A stretch of DNA of 64,000 nt from Aphanomyces cochlioides (lineage: Eukaryota > Oomycota > Saprolegniomycetes > Saprolegniales > Verrucalvaceae): the NCBI GenBank assembly GCA_019828595.1, contig JAHQRK010000005.1:1178001-1242000 (forward strand). Reading direction: 5' to 3'. This document shows positions 1 to 9,908 of the stretch, piece after piece. Numbering within the stretch: position 1 is the stretch's first letter; the number at the start of each line of letters is the position of its first letter. The position numbers and the translations under genes were made by a program. The notes under the pieces were generated by a model. The model saw nothing but the letters and a program-made list of their open reading frames with translations. It made no database searches and was not told the DNA's origin.

Positions 1-497
1 GGGGTCATCGATCCACTCCAATCTGACCATCGTAGTGGGCAGCATGTTGAGATCAACGTCTGCACCAGATGAATACTCGTTCTCTTGCGAGATATAGAGC
101 TCATCGATGCTAACTTGATGAGAGTTCAAGTGATACGTTCGAAGCGTCGAACCATCTGAGTCAAGGAAATGAACCAAGAGGTTCTTATCCGCCGGGGCAA
201 TGATGTTGGGACGAATGCGTTTGAAACTGAAATCTCAAGGAGAATAGTTGTTGTTTGGAACGCATTAATGCCTTTGAGAGCTTTCAAGTCATTAAGCTGC
301 GTTTTAGCTTTGGACGTCTTGAACAACGAGGCAATTTTGGTTTGAGCATCAACTTGGCGTTGATGGTTGATGAGGATATTCTGGATACGAGGTGCTTGCA
401 TTTGCCACCATACAGGAAGACCAAGAGATTTGGCTTGTTGGTAGATGACTGACTTGGCCTTGTTAGCCTTAATCGCGTTAATGGTTTTGGATGACAT
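1..497 (-). CDS. Unknown protein, N-terminal part; gene runs off the left edge
   Basis: I do not recognise this protein. The first exon (497 down to 262) starts at an ATG (MSSKTINAIKANKAKS) and is Lys/Gln/Ala rich. A 35-nt GT...AG intron (261-227, inferred) restores a second long reading frame (226 to 1) reading FKRIRPNIIAPADKNLLVHF and later a Asp/Glu-rich stretch with DELYISQENEYSSG. Without the intron the first frame runs on to a stop at 126 and the downstream frame would be orphaned, so either a splice or a one-base frameshift must be assumed. The AT-rich upstream region and the adjacent small minus-strand gene suggest the two belong together. A mobile-element or viral origin is possible but nothing in the sequence proves it. 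Confidence 0.45.
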
Positions 498-595
498 GTC
501 TTCAGATATATATATTGTATAACTTTTTCTCACGATAGAAATAAAAATCGTGGAATGTATATGAGTATGGTCATAAAAATATTCATGATCAGATA

Positions 596-760
596 TTAAA
601 TATCATTGATCATGATTTGCATTAAACGATTGAGCTCGACTTTGAGATGATATTTAGCTTTGTGAAAAGCTAATATTCTATTCCGATGGGAATAATAGTA
701 GTCGCTATCGACTTGGACTTTAGGCTTCTTCTCCTCTGGTGTTTTGCATGGTCGAGCCAT
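596..760 (-). CDS. Small basic hypothetical protein
   Basis: A 54-residue frame beginning MARPCKTPEEKKPKVQVDSD and continuing with a Tyr/His/Lys-rich stretch (YYYSHRNRILAFHKAKYHLK) that looks like the short repeat-like basic segments found in many protist small proteins. An in-frame ATG at 841 would add 27 less convincing residues. It lies about 100 bases upstream of, and on the same strand as, the unknown gene at the left edge, in AT-rich DNA. Function unknown. Confidence 0.3.
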   Translation of the reverse strand: MARPCKTPEEKKPKVQVDSDYYYSHRNRILAFHKAKYHLKVELNRLMQIMINDI

Positions 761-841
761 TTTAATTTTATTTTCACTCGATGAAATATACTTTATCGGA
801 GAATTTCTCAAGATCATAACAGCAAATTTTGCTGTTATCAT

Positions 842-2609
842 ACTGTTATACTGTTATGGAAATTCGCGTTAGTGCCCGATATACCTTTGATGCAAAATGC
901 TCTGAGGGGTGAGCATTTCGCTTGAGTCGCTCTCTCATGCATCGTTTTCGCATGTTGTCTCTCAGTGAGTGAGTTCGGCTGTCTATTAGCTCTGGAGTGA
1001 AGAAGTGTATTCCATCTAATAGCTACAGGCTGACGTTTAAGAGTGCTTCTCGTTGTTAGAAAGGTCTGTTTAGTCTATTAGCTAATGATGTTGATTGTGG
1101 GTGTTTCTTGTTGTTAGTTGAATTACATCATCTGATAATGGGTGGATGGTCCTCGAGTGCTGCTCGTTGTTAAAGGTCTATTGGAAGTGCCCAATATACC
1201 TTTAACATCTTATAGTCATCGACGGTGCATTTGGTTCGATTCTTATGGAATTCACATTTGCCACTAATGACTGCGTGATTCACGCAGCCTTTAACGAGGC
1301 AAATTAAATTTGTCTTGAACGTGTCATGGAAACCTGGAAGTGCCGACATGTAGATCGCGACCTAATTGCCACGCGAGAGAGATCGGAAGACGCGAGATTG
1401 TTCCGGGATGTTCAAGTCTGGGCAATCCGAGATTTCCATCCCGTCACACAGAGTCCGTCCGCTCAGTTTCGTCCAGACGTTAAACGATGACGCCAGTCCA
1501 GGGAACGTTGGGTGGAAGCTCTCTCATTGGCCTCGCAAGCGCTCGCGTCGCTCCGCTGCCGTGGTTTTTTCCAGAGTGGCAGGCGGTTTTCGACCCAGCG
1601 ACAACCTCATTTCGTGCCAGAGTTGACATGGAATAAATCCGACGATTTGATTGGCTCCATCTCGTTTTCAAAATAAATTCACCTGAATTATTGACCCAGC
1701 GACAACTACCGTCTGAGGTGCCGAGTTCAAATCGGGATGAACTTGCATGAGACGCCGTGATGGAGAGCTAGAAGCTAAGTACGTGGGTATGCTTCCCCGC
1801 GTTGTCTTTATGAAGATTATACTTCATAACAGTTTCTATCGATTTTTCCAGCTAGCCAAAGAGGATTCAAAGTTCCAGTTGCAAGGTTCAACGAGCAGAT
1901 CACCCACAAGATATTCCACAGGCACTGCTGCTCTGATGAGCTTGATGGAGAGAATGTAACCATCTCGAGGATATGTTTGGTCCGAGATTGCGAATTTAAG
2001 CATAGAATACGATCCGTTCTTCCTTCATCGACTTAGCATTTTCGACTCCACGACAGCTGACAGCAATCAGCGTCTGTGAACAGTCTCGACTTGGCAAGTT
2101 TTAGCACAGTGTGTGGCAGCAAGTCTTGGTTACGAATAATCGTCCTGGATGTCAGTAAATTCGTTCGGAAACTTGGTCTCGGCCCGTCGAGTCGTTGCGA
2201 CAGACTAGTTGAAACTCCATTGAACAAGCACATGAGGATCGTTCCTCGGTGTACATTCTCGTGCGATAAAATATCTCTACGACAGAAGTAGTTGGCTCGA
2301 TATCGGAGGGTTCCTCGTGAGTTGGACCTTAGTTTTTTGTTCTTGTCGCTGGGTCGCTCAAAATTAATAGGTCAATGACATTACTCTGATTAGTGGGAGT
2401 ATGCAATATCTAGCTTATTAAAAATTTATCTCCTGTGATTTGGAAGCGGCTCGTTCTGGTTTTATGTGTGCTTACTTTCGAGAAATTATGCGTTGAATCA
2501 CCCGGACAGCTTTATGATAGACAGCCCTACCAGCAATGCCCCGTGAGCTGATACATTTGTACTGCAAACAAAATTGATTCGTATAAATAATGTATTGAAA
2601 ATGTAATCT
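842..2609. other. Gene-poor stretch with degenerate repeats
   Basis: No convincing coding region. It holds diverged direct repeats: a GTGCCCRATATACCTTT unit near 873 and 1187, GTCTATTAGCT twice (about 978 and 1072), and two copies of a TGCTBCTCGTTGTTA unit (about 1040 and 1162). The 13-mer GACCCAGCGACAA occurs at 1592 and 1693 and inverted at 2343. Short frames on both strands show no family resemblance. It looks like old non-coding or mobile-element debris. Confidence 0.4.
1693..2355. repeat. Possible small element bounded by GACCCAGCGACAA inverted repeats
   Basis: GACCCAGCGACAA lies at 1693-1705 and its exact reverse complement at 2343-2355; a third, direct copy is at 1592-1604. No target duplication is visible. 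The 13-bp match could mark a small inverted-repeat element of about 660 bp, but it is short enough to be weak evidence. Confidence 0.25.
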
Positions 2610-3170
2610 CTAAGCATTCATAATGGAGTCGAGCATGTCGAAATCCTCTTTTGTCAGGTCAAAGTCGCAAATGCATGCCTCAGCCAAGAGTTCATCCACG
2701 CTTGCTAATTGCATCAGAGTCGAGTCATTTAAAATGCAGTTTAAGAGATCTTCATCGTCAGGAGTTGATCCACCTGGTGGTGACGACTGTCGTAGAGCAC
2801 CACCATGATGATAGCACAATCCGCCAGTTCGAGCAAATTTGGTACAATTGTCCATCTTACACTTTTGCCCACCACCATGGCGCACACAACGGCGTCGTGC
2901 GTGGGCTGCTCGTGTGCATTCTTCGAATTGACACATGTTCTTGGTGTTTCCAGGACCATGCTTGCAACAAAAGCCTTGACTTCGAACGTTCGATGTGCAT
3001 CCTTCGAATTGGCATTTTTGTCTTCCACCATGTTTAATGCAGACATTGCGGGCATACATCTGATTGAGGCAGTCTTCTACTGCACACTTGGTTCGGTGTT
3101 TATGAGCTTCGCACTTTCCAGAGGGGAGAGCAGGGTTTGAGCATCCGTTGAAAAGGCAACTCGAATCCAT
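2610..3170 (-). CDS. HGG Cys/His-repeat zinc-cluster protein (WRKY19-like), copy A
   Basis: A 186-residue protein made of five consecutive C-x4-C-x(8,9)-C-x2-H units, several followed by the HGG signature (IKHGGRQKC, RHGGGQKC), then a short linker and an acidic tail ending DFDMLDSIMNA. In plants and oomycetes such repeats occur in proteins labelled WRKY19-like; they are expected to b ind zinc and are thought to act in transcription, but there is no WRKY domain here. The ATG at 3170 (MDSSCLFNGC) fits the paralogues; the frame extends 18 bases upstream only with a non-ATG codon. It is the first of five copies between 2.6 and 9.6 kb and the best preserved of the three minus-strand ones. The acidic, hydrophobic tail could be an activation segment (inference). 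Confidence 0.8.
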   Translation of the reverse strand: MDSSCLFNGCSNPALPSGKCEAHKHRTKCAVEDCLNQMYARNVCIKHGGRQKCQFEGCTSNVRSQGFCCKHGPGNTKNMCQFEECTRAAHARRRCVRHGGGQKCKMDNCTKFARTGGLCYHHGGALRQSSPPGGSTPDDEDLLNCILNDSTLMQLASVDELLAEACICDFDLTKEDFDMLDSIMNA

Positions 3171-3411
3171 TTTGCTTGTGCGGACCAAATTGAAAACTGT
3201 TCGAGTTGGGGGGGATCTTTATTCAAGTAAATTGTACGAGATGATCGTCCAGAAATCGATATGCATTCTTGCTCGTAGTCGTATACCTAGCTGGCTAGTG
3301 CTGGTGGTACTGATATCCGCTCTTGGCAAGGTTCTGTGAAGTTGAATCGAGTCGTTTTAATTTTCACGTCATTTTTCCCGGGCAGCACAATAATGAGAAA
3401 CGCCGATTTGG

Positions 3412-3470
3412 CCAATCAAAATGATCAAATTGAAGGTGATGAAATTTGATTGGTTATGTCTCTGTTATTG
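3412..3470 (-). promoter_or_regulatory. Upstream CCAAT module of copy A
   Basis: CCAATCAAAATG (3412) and, about 30 bases on, the inverted box in ATTTGATTGGTTATGTCTCT (3444-3463) followed by GTTATT. The same inverted box plus GTCTCTGTTA lies at a similar distance upstream of copies B and D. Distance from the copy A start is about 280 bases. CCAAT boxes are the known target of NF-Y; the role here is inferred. Confidence 0.45.
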
Positions 3471-4522
3471 TAATGGTACTCAACTCCAACAGAGAGAACG
3501 ACATTTTCGATCGCAAGTCGGAGGTTCCTGGACTTCATCCTCTTCATTTTAAGCGTTTGACATACTGCAGATCAGCATAATATAGCCCTACGAAGGAAAG
3601 CTGCGTGATGGACTCTTCAATCAAAGGAATGTTTGGGGCTATTGCGGGGGTTTGGAAATGGTTTTGCCAGGGCTTTCCTATCGTGTCGTCCTTGTCGTTC
3701 GCATGTGGTGCACCCATGGTTCATTGATGGAATGAATGACTAGAGAGAGTTGGACTGAAGTAGCTACACTCCTAAGTTGACCTTCAATCCCTACCTGTAG
3801 ACATGAAACCACGAATTACATACTTCGATGAGATATCGTCAAGAAAAGTCTTGTAGTAAATCATCGAGTCGCAGAGGTTGTCGAGCGCTTGATAAATGGG
3901 ATTTGTAGGAATTGTAGCTTTCAGTAGTGAGATAATCCTCGACGCCTCCAAATTTCATGGACTCACCTGCCAGCAACACTCAACTTTTTTCAAGAATACA
4001 TGGGGCAGCTTAAGAATTTATGAAATAGGTTGGTACACCATCTAAGCGAAAAAGCTTCATGACGGTGGGCGGTTTTGATGTCAACTGTACGACGTTTTGT
4101 CCGCGCGGGTATGGACTCCAGAGTTCCAGGAACAGGCAGCTCGTCAGTTTGACATGCGTTTTGCATGGTAATCTCAACTTTATCGCAAAGTTTTGCCAAT
4201 GGCGTGCAAACGATTAAGTTATACTGTTAGTACTAAGCTATATGATAAAATAGCATGGAAGCGCAGGGACAGACTTGAAACGAGCAAACTAGAGTGAAAG
4301 GTAGGATCGAGTCTACCATTGATTTACCATATGAATAACCAGTTGTGGAAGGTCAAGCTGGATTTGAATAAAACTTTATGATCATTGTCCTGCCTTTCAA
4401 ACACTGGTGCTTCTCCAGTTTCTGTCCTTGAGCTTGTTTCAAAAGAAGTAGAAGACTCAGTATGTAAAGAAGTAGAGATAAATATTGCTTCTCGTTAAAA
4501 GCTTTCGGGTGTTTGAGTGGGC
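3471..4522. other. Intergenic stretch, no clear gene
   Basis: No family-level coding signal. The longest minus-strand frame (3990-4199, 69 residues) has no recognisable motif and is not repeated near the other zinc-cluster copies. AT-rich and probably non-coding, apart from the copy A promoter at its left end and copy B 3-prime sequence at its right end. Confidence 0.35.
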
Positions 4523-5074
4523 CTACGCCGCAATGAAATAGTCAAGCATCTCTTGCTCCTCGGTGGTGAAGTCGATATCGCAATTGCATGCTTCTGCCAA
4601 CAAATCATCCACGCTCGACAAATGCATCAAGCTCGCGTCACCCATTATACTACTCAAGAGATCTTCATCTTCTCCCGCCACATCGTTCGTCATTGATGAT
4701 TGCCGAACCACACCGCCATGACGATAGCACAAGCCACCCGATCGAGCAAACTTCGTACAATCTTCCATCTTGCACTTTTGACCACCACCATGACGCACAC
4801 AACGGTGCCGAGCATGGGTGCTCGCATACATCCTTCGAATTGACACAAGTTCTTGTTGTTTCTACTCGGTCCATGTTTGCAACAAAAGCCTTGACTGCGG
4901 ACATTGGACGAGCATCCTTCAAACTGACACTTTTGTCGCCCGCCATGTTTGACACAAATGTTGCGAGCATACGTTTGATTGTAGTAGTCTTCGATGGCGC
5001 ACTTGGCTCGATGCTTGTGTGCTTCGCACTTGCGCAGGGTTGGAGCATCCGTTGAAAAGACAGGTGAAGTCCAT
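4523..5074 (-). pseudogene. HGG Cys/His-repeat protein, copy B, with two frameshifts
   Basis: Aligning with copy A shows a homologous gene starting at an ATG at 5074 (MDFTCLFNGCSNPA) but broken twice. An 11-bp deletion near 5038 removes the LPSG region and shifts the frame before KCEAHKHRAKC; a 1-bp deletion near 4825 shifts it again just before HARHRCVRHGGG. The two deletions total 12 bp, so head and tail share one frame and only the middle (three Cys/His units) is out of frame. The C-terminal acidic tail (DFTTEEQEMLDYFIAA) is conserved. Either a recent pseudogene, or two assembly errors; the upstream CCAAT module is still present. Confidence 0.75.
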
Positions 5075-5335
5075 GGTCTTGTTTGAGTAGTTGGGAAATG
5101 AAAAGTGTCGTTGATGAAGACTGTGGTGTCGATATGGATTGCTGGTCTTTTCATCCATTTGGACGAGCACTCTTGCACTGTCTTTTGTCAACACGTGCCG
5201 TCGAATTCAAGTGTTCATTTCGCTGTCCACCTCTACACCATATGCACAGACGGTCGTTCAGTTTGTCTCAACTCTTGGATCATCGTGCTTGCACACACAG
5301 ATTTTGTGTCAGTGGATCGTGGAAATTATTCGGAT

Positions 5336-5362
5336 AATTTGATTGGCTGAGTCTCTGTTAAT
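5336..5362 (-). promoter_or_regulatory. Upstream CCAAT module of copy B
   Basis: AATTTGATTGGCTGAGTCTC followed by TGTTAATC, about 265 bases upstream of the copy B start. Nearly identical to the element upstream of copy D (8360-8384) and similar to that of copy A. Confidence 0.45.
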
Positions 5363-6013
5363 CAAATGAATTATTAAATGAGTTGGATAAAATTCATATC
5401 AATCCACCACCAGTATTCTTCGATGAAGTCCTTAGATGTGGCGTGAAAATTCACTGAGACTCCCTGTGCTGGAAGATTGGATTAAGTGGTTGTAAGACAT
5501 GTTAAGTCGAGACTTTTCTTACTGTGCTTGATGTTAACATTTGAAAACTTATAAATGGATTTACCACTGCCAAGCAGTGAGAGAAACAATGCTGCAAGAT
5601 GTCTAAACTTATTTTAGCAATCCACAAACTTACAAACCAACCCCAGTGAGATCCTTGGGATCCTTGCATCCTGCTGTTGTGGAAGGCAACGCTGCGATGT
5701 GCCTCTCGTCACCATCATCTCGTTCTGCCGTCCGTACAATGCTGGTCTCTAGCGGGAATGTATGTAAAGACAGTGGTCTTTTAGTATAAACATTCCTCGT
5801 TTCGACCTCCATTCTACTTTTTGAAATTCAAATTTAATCCAATCAGAGTCAAATAAAAACTATTTATAAAATTTAATTGGTCGAAAAATATTGCAAAACC
5901 TGAAGTCGCATCTGTCGTTGGGTTGACCAGCGAGAATCCCGGCCAGAACACTCCATGTGGCTCAAACCTGTTTTTGACATCAAGCCTGTACTTTCAAGGA
6001 GAGAAGAATAACT
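5363..6013. other. Intergenic stretch upstream of copy C
   Basis: No gene recognised; the 60-residue minus-strand frame at 5630-5812 has no motif. Toward copy C there is a CCAAT box (TTAATCCAATCAGAGTC near 5834) and an inverted one (TTTAATTGGTC near 5874), about 140-180 bases before its ATG, so this part is likely promoter. Confidence 0.35.
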
Positions 6014-6550
6014 ATGCAAGCCACAATGCTTTGTGTTTTCCAAGGCTGTCAGAATGTTGCCACGTATTTTGGCAAATGCGAAGCACATAAACATCGCACA
6101 AAGTGTATGATGGAATCATGTGAAAACCAAACTTACGCGAGAAAATTATGCGTCAAACACGGCGGCAAGCCCAAGTGCCTCTATGAGGGATGTGACTCCA
6201 ATGTTCGAAGCAAGGGCTTGTGCTGTCGACATGGTCCAGGCAACGTGAAAACTATTTGTGAAGTCCAAGGATGTTCGAAGGTGGCCCATGCAAGACATCG
6301 TTGCGTTCGTCACGGTGGAGGACAAACCTGCAAAGTTGAAGGCTGTCACTCATATTCCCGATCGGGGGGTTTCTGCGGTCGCCATCGAAATGAAGCACTG
6401 TGTGGCGAAGAGGATTGGTTGACCGATCTCGTTTCAATTATGGACTTGGTTGACCAAGGCATGATTGAACCAGTCGACAAAATTTATTCTGGTATTGTGC
6501 TTACAGACGATGAAAAAGAGATCTTGGACTGTGTTCTTGCGATAAGATAA
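6014..6550 (+). CDS. HGG Cys/His-repeat zinc-cluster protein (WRKY19-like), copy C
   Basis: 178 residues starting MQATMLCVFQGCQN. Five C-x4-C...C-x2-H units with HGGKPKC and RHGGGQTC signatures, then a longer acidic linker and a tail LTDDEKEILDCVLAIR. Copies C and E form one subgroup (both begin MQAT and read KCLYxGCD in unit three) and lie on the plus strand; A, B and D form the other subgroup (CLFNGCSNPA start) on the minus strand. Single exon, ATG start. Probably a nuclear zinc-binding regulator; this rests on family resemblance only. Confidence 0.8.
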   Translation: MQATMLCVFQGCQNVATYFGKCEAHKHRTKCMMESCENQTYARKLCVKHGGKPKCLYEGCDSNVRSKGLCCRHGPGNVKTICEVQGCSKVAHARHRCVRHGGGQTCKVEGCHSYSRSGGFCGRHRNEALCGEEDWLTDLVSIMDLVDQGMIEPVDKIYSGIVLTDDEKEILDCVLAIR

Positions 6551-7462
6551 TGAATATTTTTATTTATTGGACGATACGAGTGAGATTCTCTGTTACTCTC
6601 GCTTTATCGTTGTTGAGCTTGGCATACGACACTGAAGCATTGTCGGTACAATATTGAAAGAAACCTGCTCATCTTTTACTGATATCTGCGATGGAGTCGA
6701 TGCTAGAGCTGCATTGAAATCGTCCAGGTATACACATTTTAAGATTCACTTGCCACAGATGCATTGAGCTGATTTATCATAGACAAAATGGATTCGATTG
6801 TAGGACAACTTCGCTCCAACTTCCTGCAGGGATATGTTCTCTTCATGTCGAGGATCTCAAGTGGGAAACTCGTGACGTTTCTTCTTGGACGTCTTCGTGC
6901 ATTCACATATTAAACTTCTTTTGCATAGGTATCCTCCCAGCAAACTTGCCAGTATGAGAGTGAAAACATTGCGCACATTGGAATAGCATGTTGATCTTGC
7001 GTTGTCTCGAGTAAAACGCGTCGACAACACGAGATAGTACCTCGGAAAAATTCCCAGCCACAAAAAATGTTCGATATGTTCGTCCAGCATGGCCCATTCC
7101 GAGACGACTAACCTTCAATCTTTTTTCAAGGAATGTCGTAGTGAAGTCGCAAGCTTCCAAATCTGCATGAGTGATCCTCGGAGGGATCCTCGAAACCTAT
7201 CGAGAAACTTCTCATATGGATAATTCGATTGTCGTTGGGTCGGTCGAAATTCCAATTCATGCCGTCCTACTCCGAAGTACCACGTTGTGTTTGGGAAAAG
7301 ATTGAAACTACTGTAGTTGGTCATTCAGTTTCCAGAATCAGGTATCCTGAGGTTGAACTACTCATTACTTGAGTACGCATTCAATCAAATTATCGCAAGA
7401 GCACAGACTGCTTATGTTCTTGGCGCAAGATCTTCTTCACGGCGGAAGCATTAGAGACAAAC
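6551..7462. other. Intergenic stretch between convergent copies C and D
   Basis: Overlapping minus-strand frames (6857-7324) include peptides such as FFVAGNFSEVLSRVVDAFYS, but no frame has a recognisable domain and no splice pattern joins them convincingly. I call no gene here. Confidence 0.3.
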
Positions 7463-8077
7463 CTAAACGGGGAGCTTCTTTCTCACTCTCACATGAAAAA
7501 AGTGAACAAGTTCACATTTGCACCAAGCATTCATTATATAATCGAGCATTTCATACTCTTCCTCTGTCAAGTCAAAGTCACAATTGCATGACTCCGCGGG
7601 TAAATCATCCATCTGTATGACGTCAGCGTCACCTATGATGTATTCCACGAGGTCTTCGTCCTCTGGTCCAGTTTCGTTTGCCACCGAGGGCAGCTCAGTG
7701 ACGCCGCCGTGATTAACACATAATCCACCGGATTGGGCAAATTTGGTGCACTCGTTAAATTTGCACTTCTGGCCACCGCCATGACGTATACATCGGTGTC
7801 GAGCATGGGCTGCTCGCGAGCATCCTTCGACTTGGCACATAATTTTGGTGCTTCCGCCAGGACCATGCTTGCAGCAATAGCCTTGACTTCGAACATTTGA
7901 CATGCATCCTTCAAACTGGCATTTCTGTCGGCCTCCATGCTTGACGCACATTTTGCGAGCATACGTTTGGTTGTTGCAGTTTTCGATAGCGCATTTCACG
8001 CGATGCTTATGCGCTTCGCATTTCCCAGTAGGGAGTGCAGGATTCGAGCATCCGTTGAAAAGGCACGTTGACCACAT
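7463..8077 (-). CDS. HGG Cys/His-repeat zinc-cluster protein (WRKY19-like), copy D
   Basis: 204 residues from the ATG at 8077 (MWSTCLFNGCSNPALPTGKC), with the five Cys/His units and the tail LTEEEYEMLDYIMNA. Copy A stops directly after this NA; here the stop codon is replaced by TGG, adding 20 residues (WCKCELVHFFHVRVRKKLPV) before the next stop. The frame is open further upstream (to 8188) but that segment has no counterpart in copies A or B. Divergent from copy E, with a 900-bp shared upstream region. The added basic tail is probably not ancestral and may be neutral. Confidence 0.8.
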   Translation of the reverse strand: MWSTCLFNGCSNPALPTGKCEAHKHRVKCAIENCNNQTYARKMCVKHGGRQKCQFEGCMSNVRSQGYCCKHGPGGSTKIMCQVEGCSRAAHARHRCIRHGGGQKCKFNECTKFAQSGGLCVNHGGVTELPSVANETGPEDEDLVEYIIGDADVIQMDDLPAESCNCDFDLTEEEYEMLDYIMNAWCKCELVHFFHVRVRKKLPV

Positions 8078-8328
8078 TTTGAAAACTGCTATTCCCTGTG
8101 AGGTATGCCGACGACGGCTGGACGAGATCATCATCCACAAGTACATCTGTCCTTCTTCATTGCAGCGGTCCAATGCCACACTCTCCAAGTGGTTCTCGTC
8201 GCAAATTGTTCACTTGTGGTACAAAATTGTCCTGCAGTTGCTCTCATGTTTGGTTGTCGCCATGAAGATATGCGAATTTTCAAGTCGATTTCGCGTGCAG
8301 AACGACAATTGGCAGAATCCAGATTCAA

Positions 8329-8386
8329 CCAATCAAATTAATCCATATCAATATCTGTCATTTGATTGGCTTAGTCTCTGTTAATG
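8329..8386 (-). promoter_or_regulatory. Upstream CCAAT module of copy D
   Basis: CCAATCAAATTAATCC (8329) and, about 30 bases on, the inverted box CATTTGATTGGCTTAGTCTC then TGTTAATG (to 8386), about 250-310 bases upstream of the copy D ATG. The paired, inverted CCAATCAAA boxes match the arrangement upstream of copy A. Confidence 0.45.
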
Positions 8387-8976
8387 TTGTTGTTGAACAT
8401 GCATTTTCCGTGCCTGGATTTGTAAAGCCAACCAAGATCGCGTTCATTCTCTTCTGGACGACATCGCGGAAGTAGTGGATGGAACTTCCTCGGGGAAATG
8501 TTCATTGCTCTGGACATGAAGATTGCCATGAGAGCAAATCGCATGAAAAGCACTATTAATAGATAGTCTGGAAGAACACAGGTCATGTGATTTACAGGGA
8601 TATACATGTTTGTTGACGGCAAGTACGTACAAGTACTCCATAATTGTCGTGACGTCTTCAGCTCACATACGTGCATACAATCGTGGTGTTGGGGAGAATT
8701 CCATGCGTTGATTACAGTCTTTATCATTCACATTCTTGCGGTCTACCTTCATTTTCAACCAGTACCTTGACAGTTGTATTGTGTGTAGTGCGCTGTACCA
8801 ATCGTTGTCAAATTTGAGCATCTGATGATGAGATCTTATCCATTGTGCGAAAAATGTTTTTGCGTTCTGTACTGTTTGCCACCTGGTGGTTGTTTGATAG
8901 AGCATCGAAAGCATCCATCGGAGTTGATTCATAATCCTTTTCGACATCAGCTCTCAAAGTCGAGAAAGAGAATTTC
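8387..8976. other. Intergenic stretch between divergent copies D and E
   Basis: Minus-strand frames of 60-118 residues overlap here but show no domain, repeat or splice pattern I can defend. Likely shared promoter and non-coding sequence. Confidence 0.3.
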
Positions 8977-9588
8977 ATGACCATGCAAGCCACTCCGCTT
9001 TGCATGTTCCAAGGATGTCAAAATGCCGCTACATATTATGCCAAGTGCGACGTCCATAAACACCGCACGAAATGCAACATCCCATCGTGTGTAAACCAAA
9101 CCTATGCGCGCAATCTATGCGTCAAGCATGGCGGTAAACCCAAGTGTCTCTACAACGGATGCGATGCCAATGTGCGAAGTCAAGGCTTGTGCTGTCGACA
9201 TGGCCCTGGCAACGTCAAATTGATATGCGAAGTCGACGGATGTGTGAAAGTGGCCCATGCGAGACACCGTTGTGTGCGTCATGGGGGAGGTTTACTGTGC
9301 AAAGTGGATGGTTGCAACGCCCATGCTCGATCGAGGGGTGTTTGTGGTCGCCACCGGCTCGACAACCACCAAAGTACAATGGACAAAGTGGAGTCGTTGA
9401 GTGATCTCGTAGGAATTGTGGATATCGGCGACTGCAAATTGGTGATGCCAACCAGTATCATGTTGCCCACGGCCGAGCTCACTGACATGGATAAGGAGGT
9501 ACTTCACTCCATTCTTGGACCGAGATCATACATATTACCCGGTGAACTATTTCACGTCGAGCTTTGGGGGCTCTACAACATACCATAG
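8977..9588 (+). CDS. HGG Cys/His-repeat zinc-cluster protein (WRKY19-like), copy E
   Basis: 203 residues (an ATG at 8983, MQATPLCMFQGCQN, matches copy C better and may be the true start). Five Cys/His units with HGGKPKC and RHGGGLLC, a diverged last unit, and the tail LTDMDKEVLHSILGPR. Copy C ends right after the equivalent AGA codon with TAA; here that codon is TCA and the frame continues for 20 more residues (SYILPGELFHVELWGLYNIP). So copies D and E have both lost the ancestral stop. Confidence 0.78.
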   Translation: MTMQATPLCMFQGCQNAATYYAKCDVHKHRTKCNIPSCVNQTYARNLCVKHGGKPKCLYNGCDANVRSQGLCCRHGPGNVKLICEVDGCVKVAHARHRCVRHGGGLLCKVDGCNAHARSRGVCGRHRLDNHQSTMDKVESLSDLVGIVDIGDCKLVMPTSIMLPTAELTDMDKEVLHSILGPRSYILPGELFHVELWGLYNIP

Positions 9589-9908
9589 CTTGCGCAGACG
9601 CTACAGCTTTATCCCGGTGGAATTTTGTTTTCTCATGATCGCGAATTTGATGCAACCCCAACTACCAAAACAATTATTATCACAATGTATTAATATTTAT
9701 ATTGAAAAATAAATAATTAAATAGAGAAATATTTTCCACTGCAATATCCGGATACGTTCGGATTTGCGGAATTGTTCTGTGCCCACTGCTCATCTTATCC
9801 CCATGACGACGGTACATGGTGCGTGGAAGCATTAACTGGACGAAGCGCTTGTAGATTTGCATCGGACCATTCTGCGTTCCTATCTACTCAATCCTACCCT
9901 TCGTGGTG
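9589..9908. other. Intergenic stretch with ATATCCGGATA motif
   Basis: AT-rich; ATATCCGGATA at 9744-9754 lies 155 bases upstream of the thioredoxin ATG and matches the motif seen close to several other starts in the window. No gene seen. Confidence 0.35.

Noticed and set aside
2610..9588. WRKY DNA-binding domain in the HGG proteins
   Set aside because: No WRKYGQK-like sequence; the WRKY19 label in databases comes from the Cys/His repeats only.
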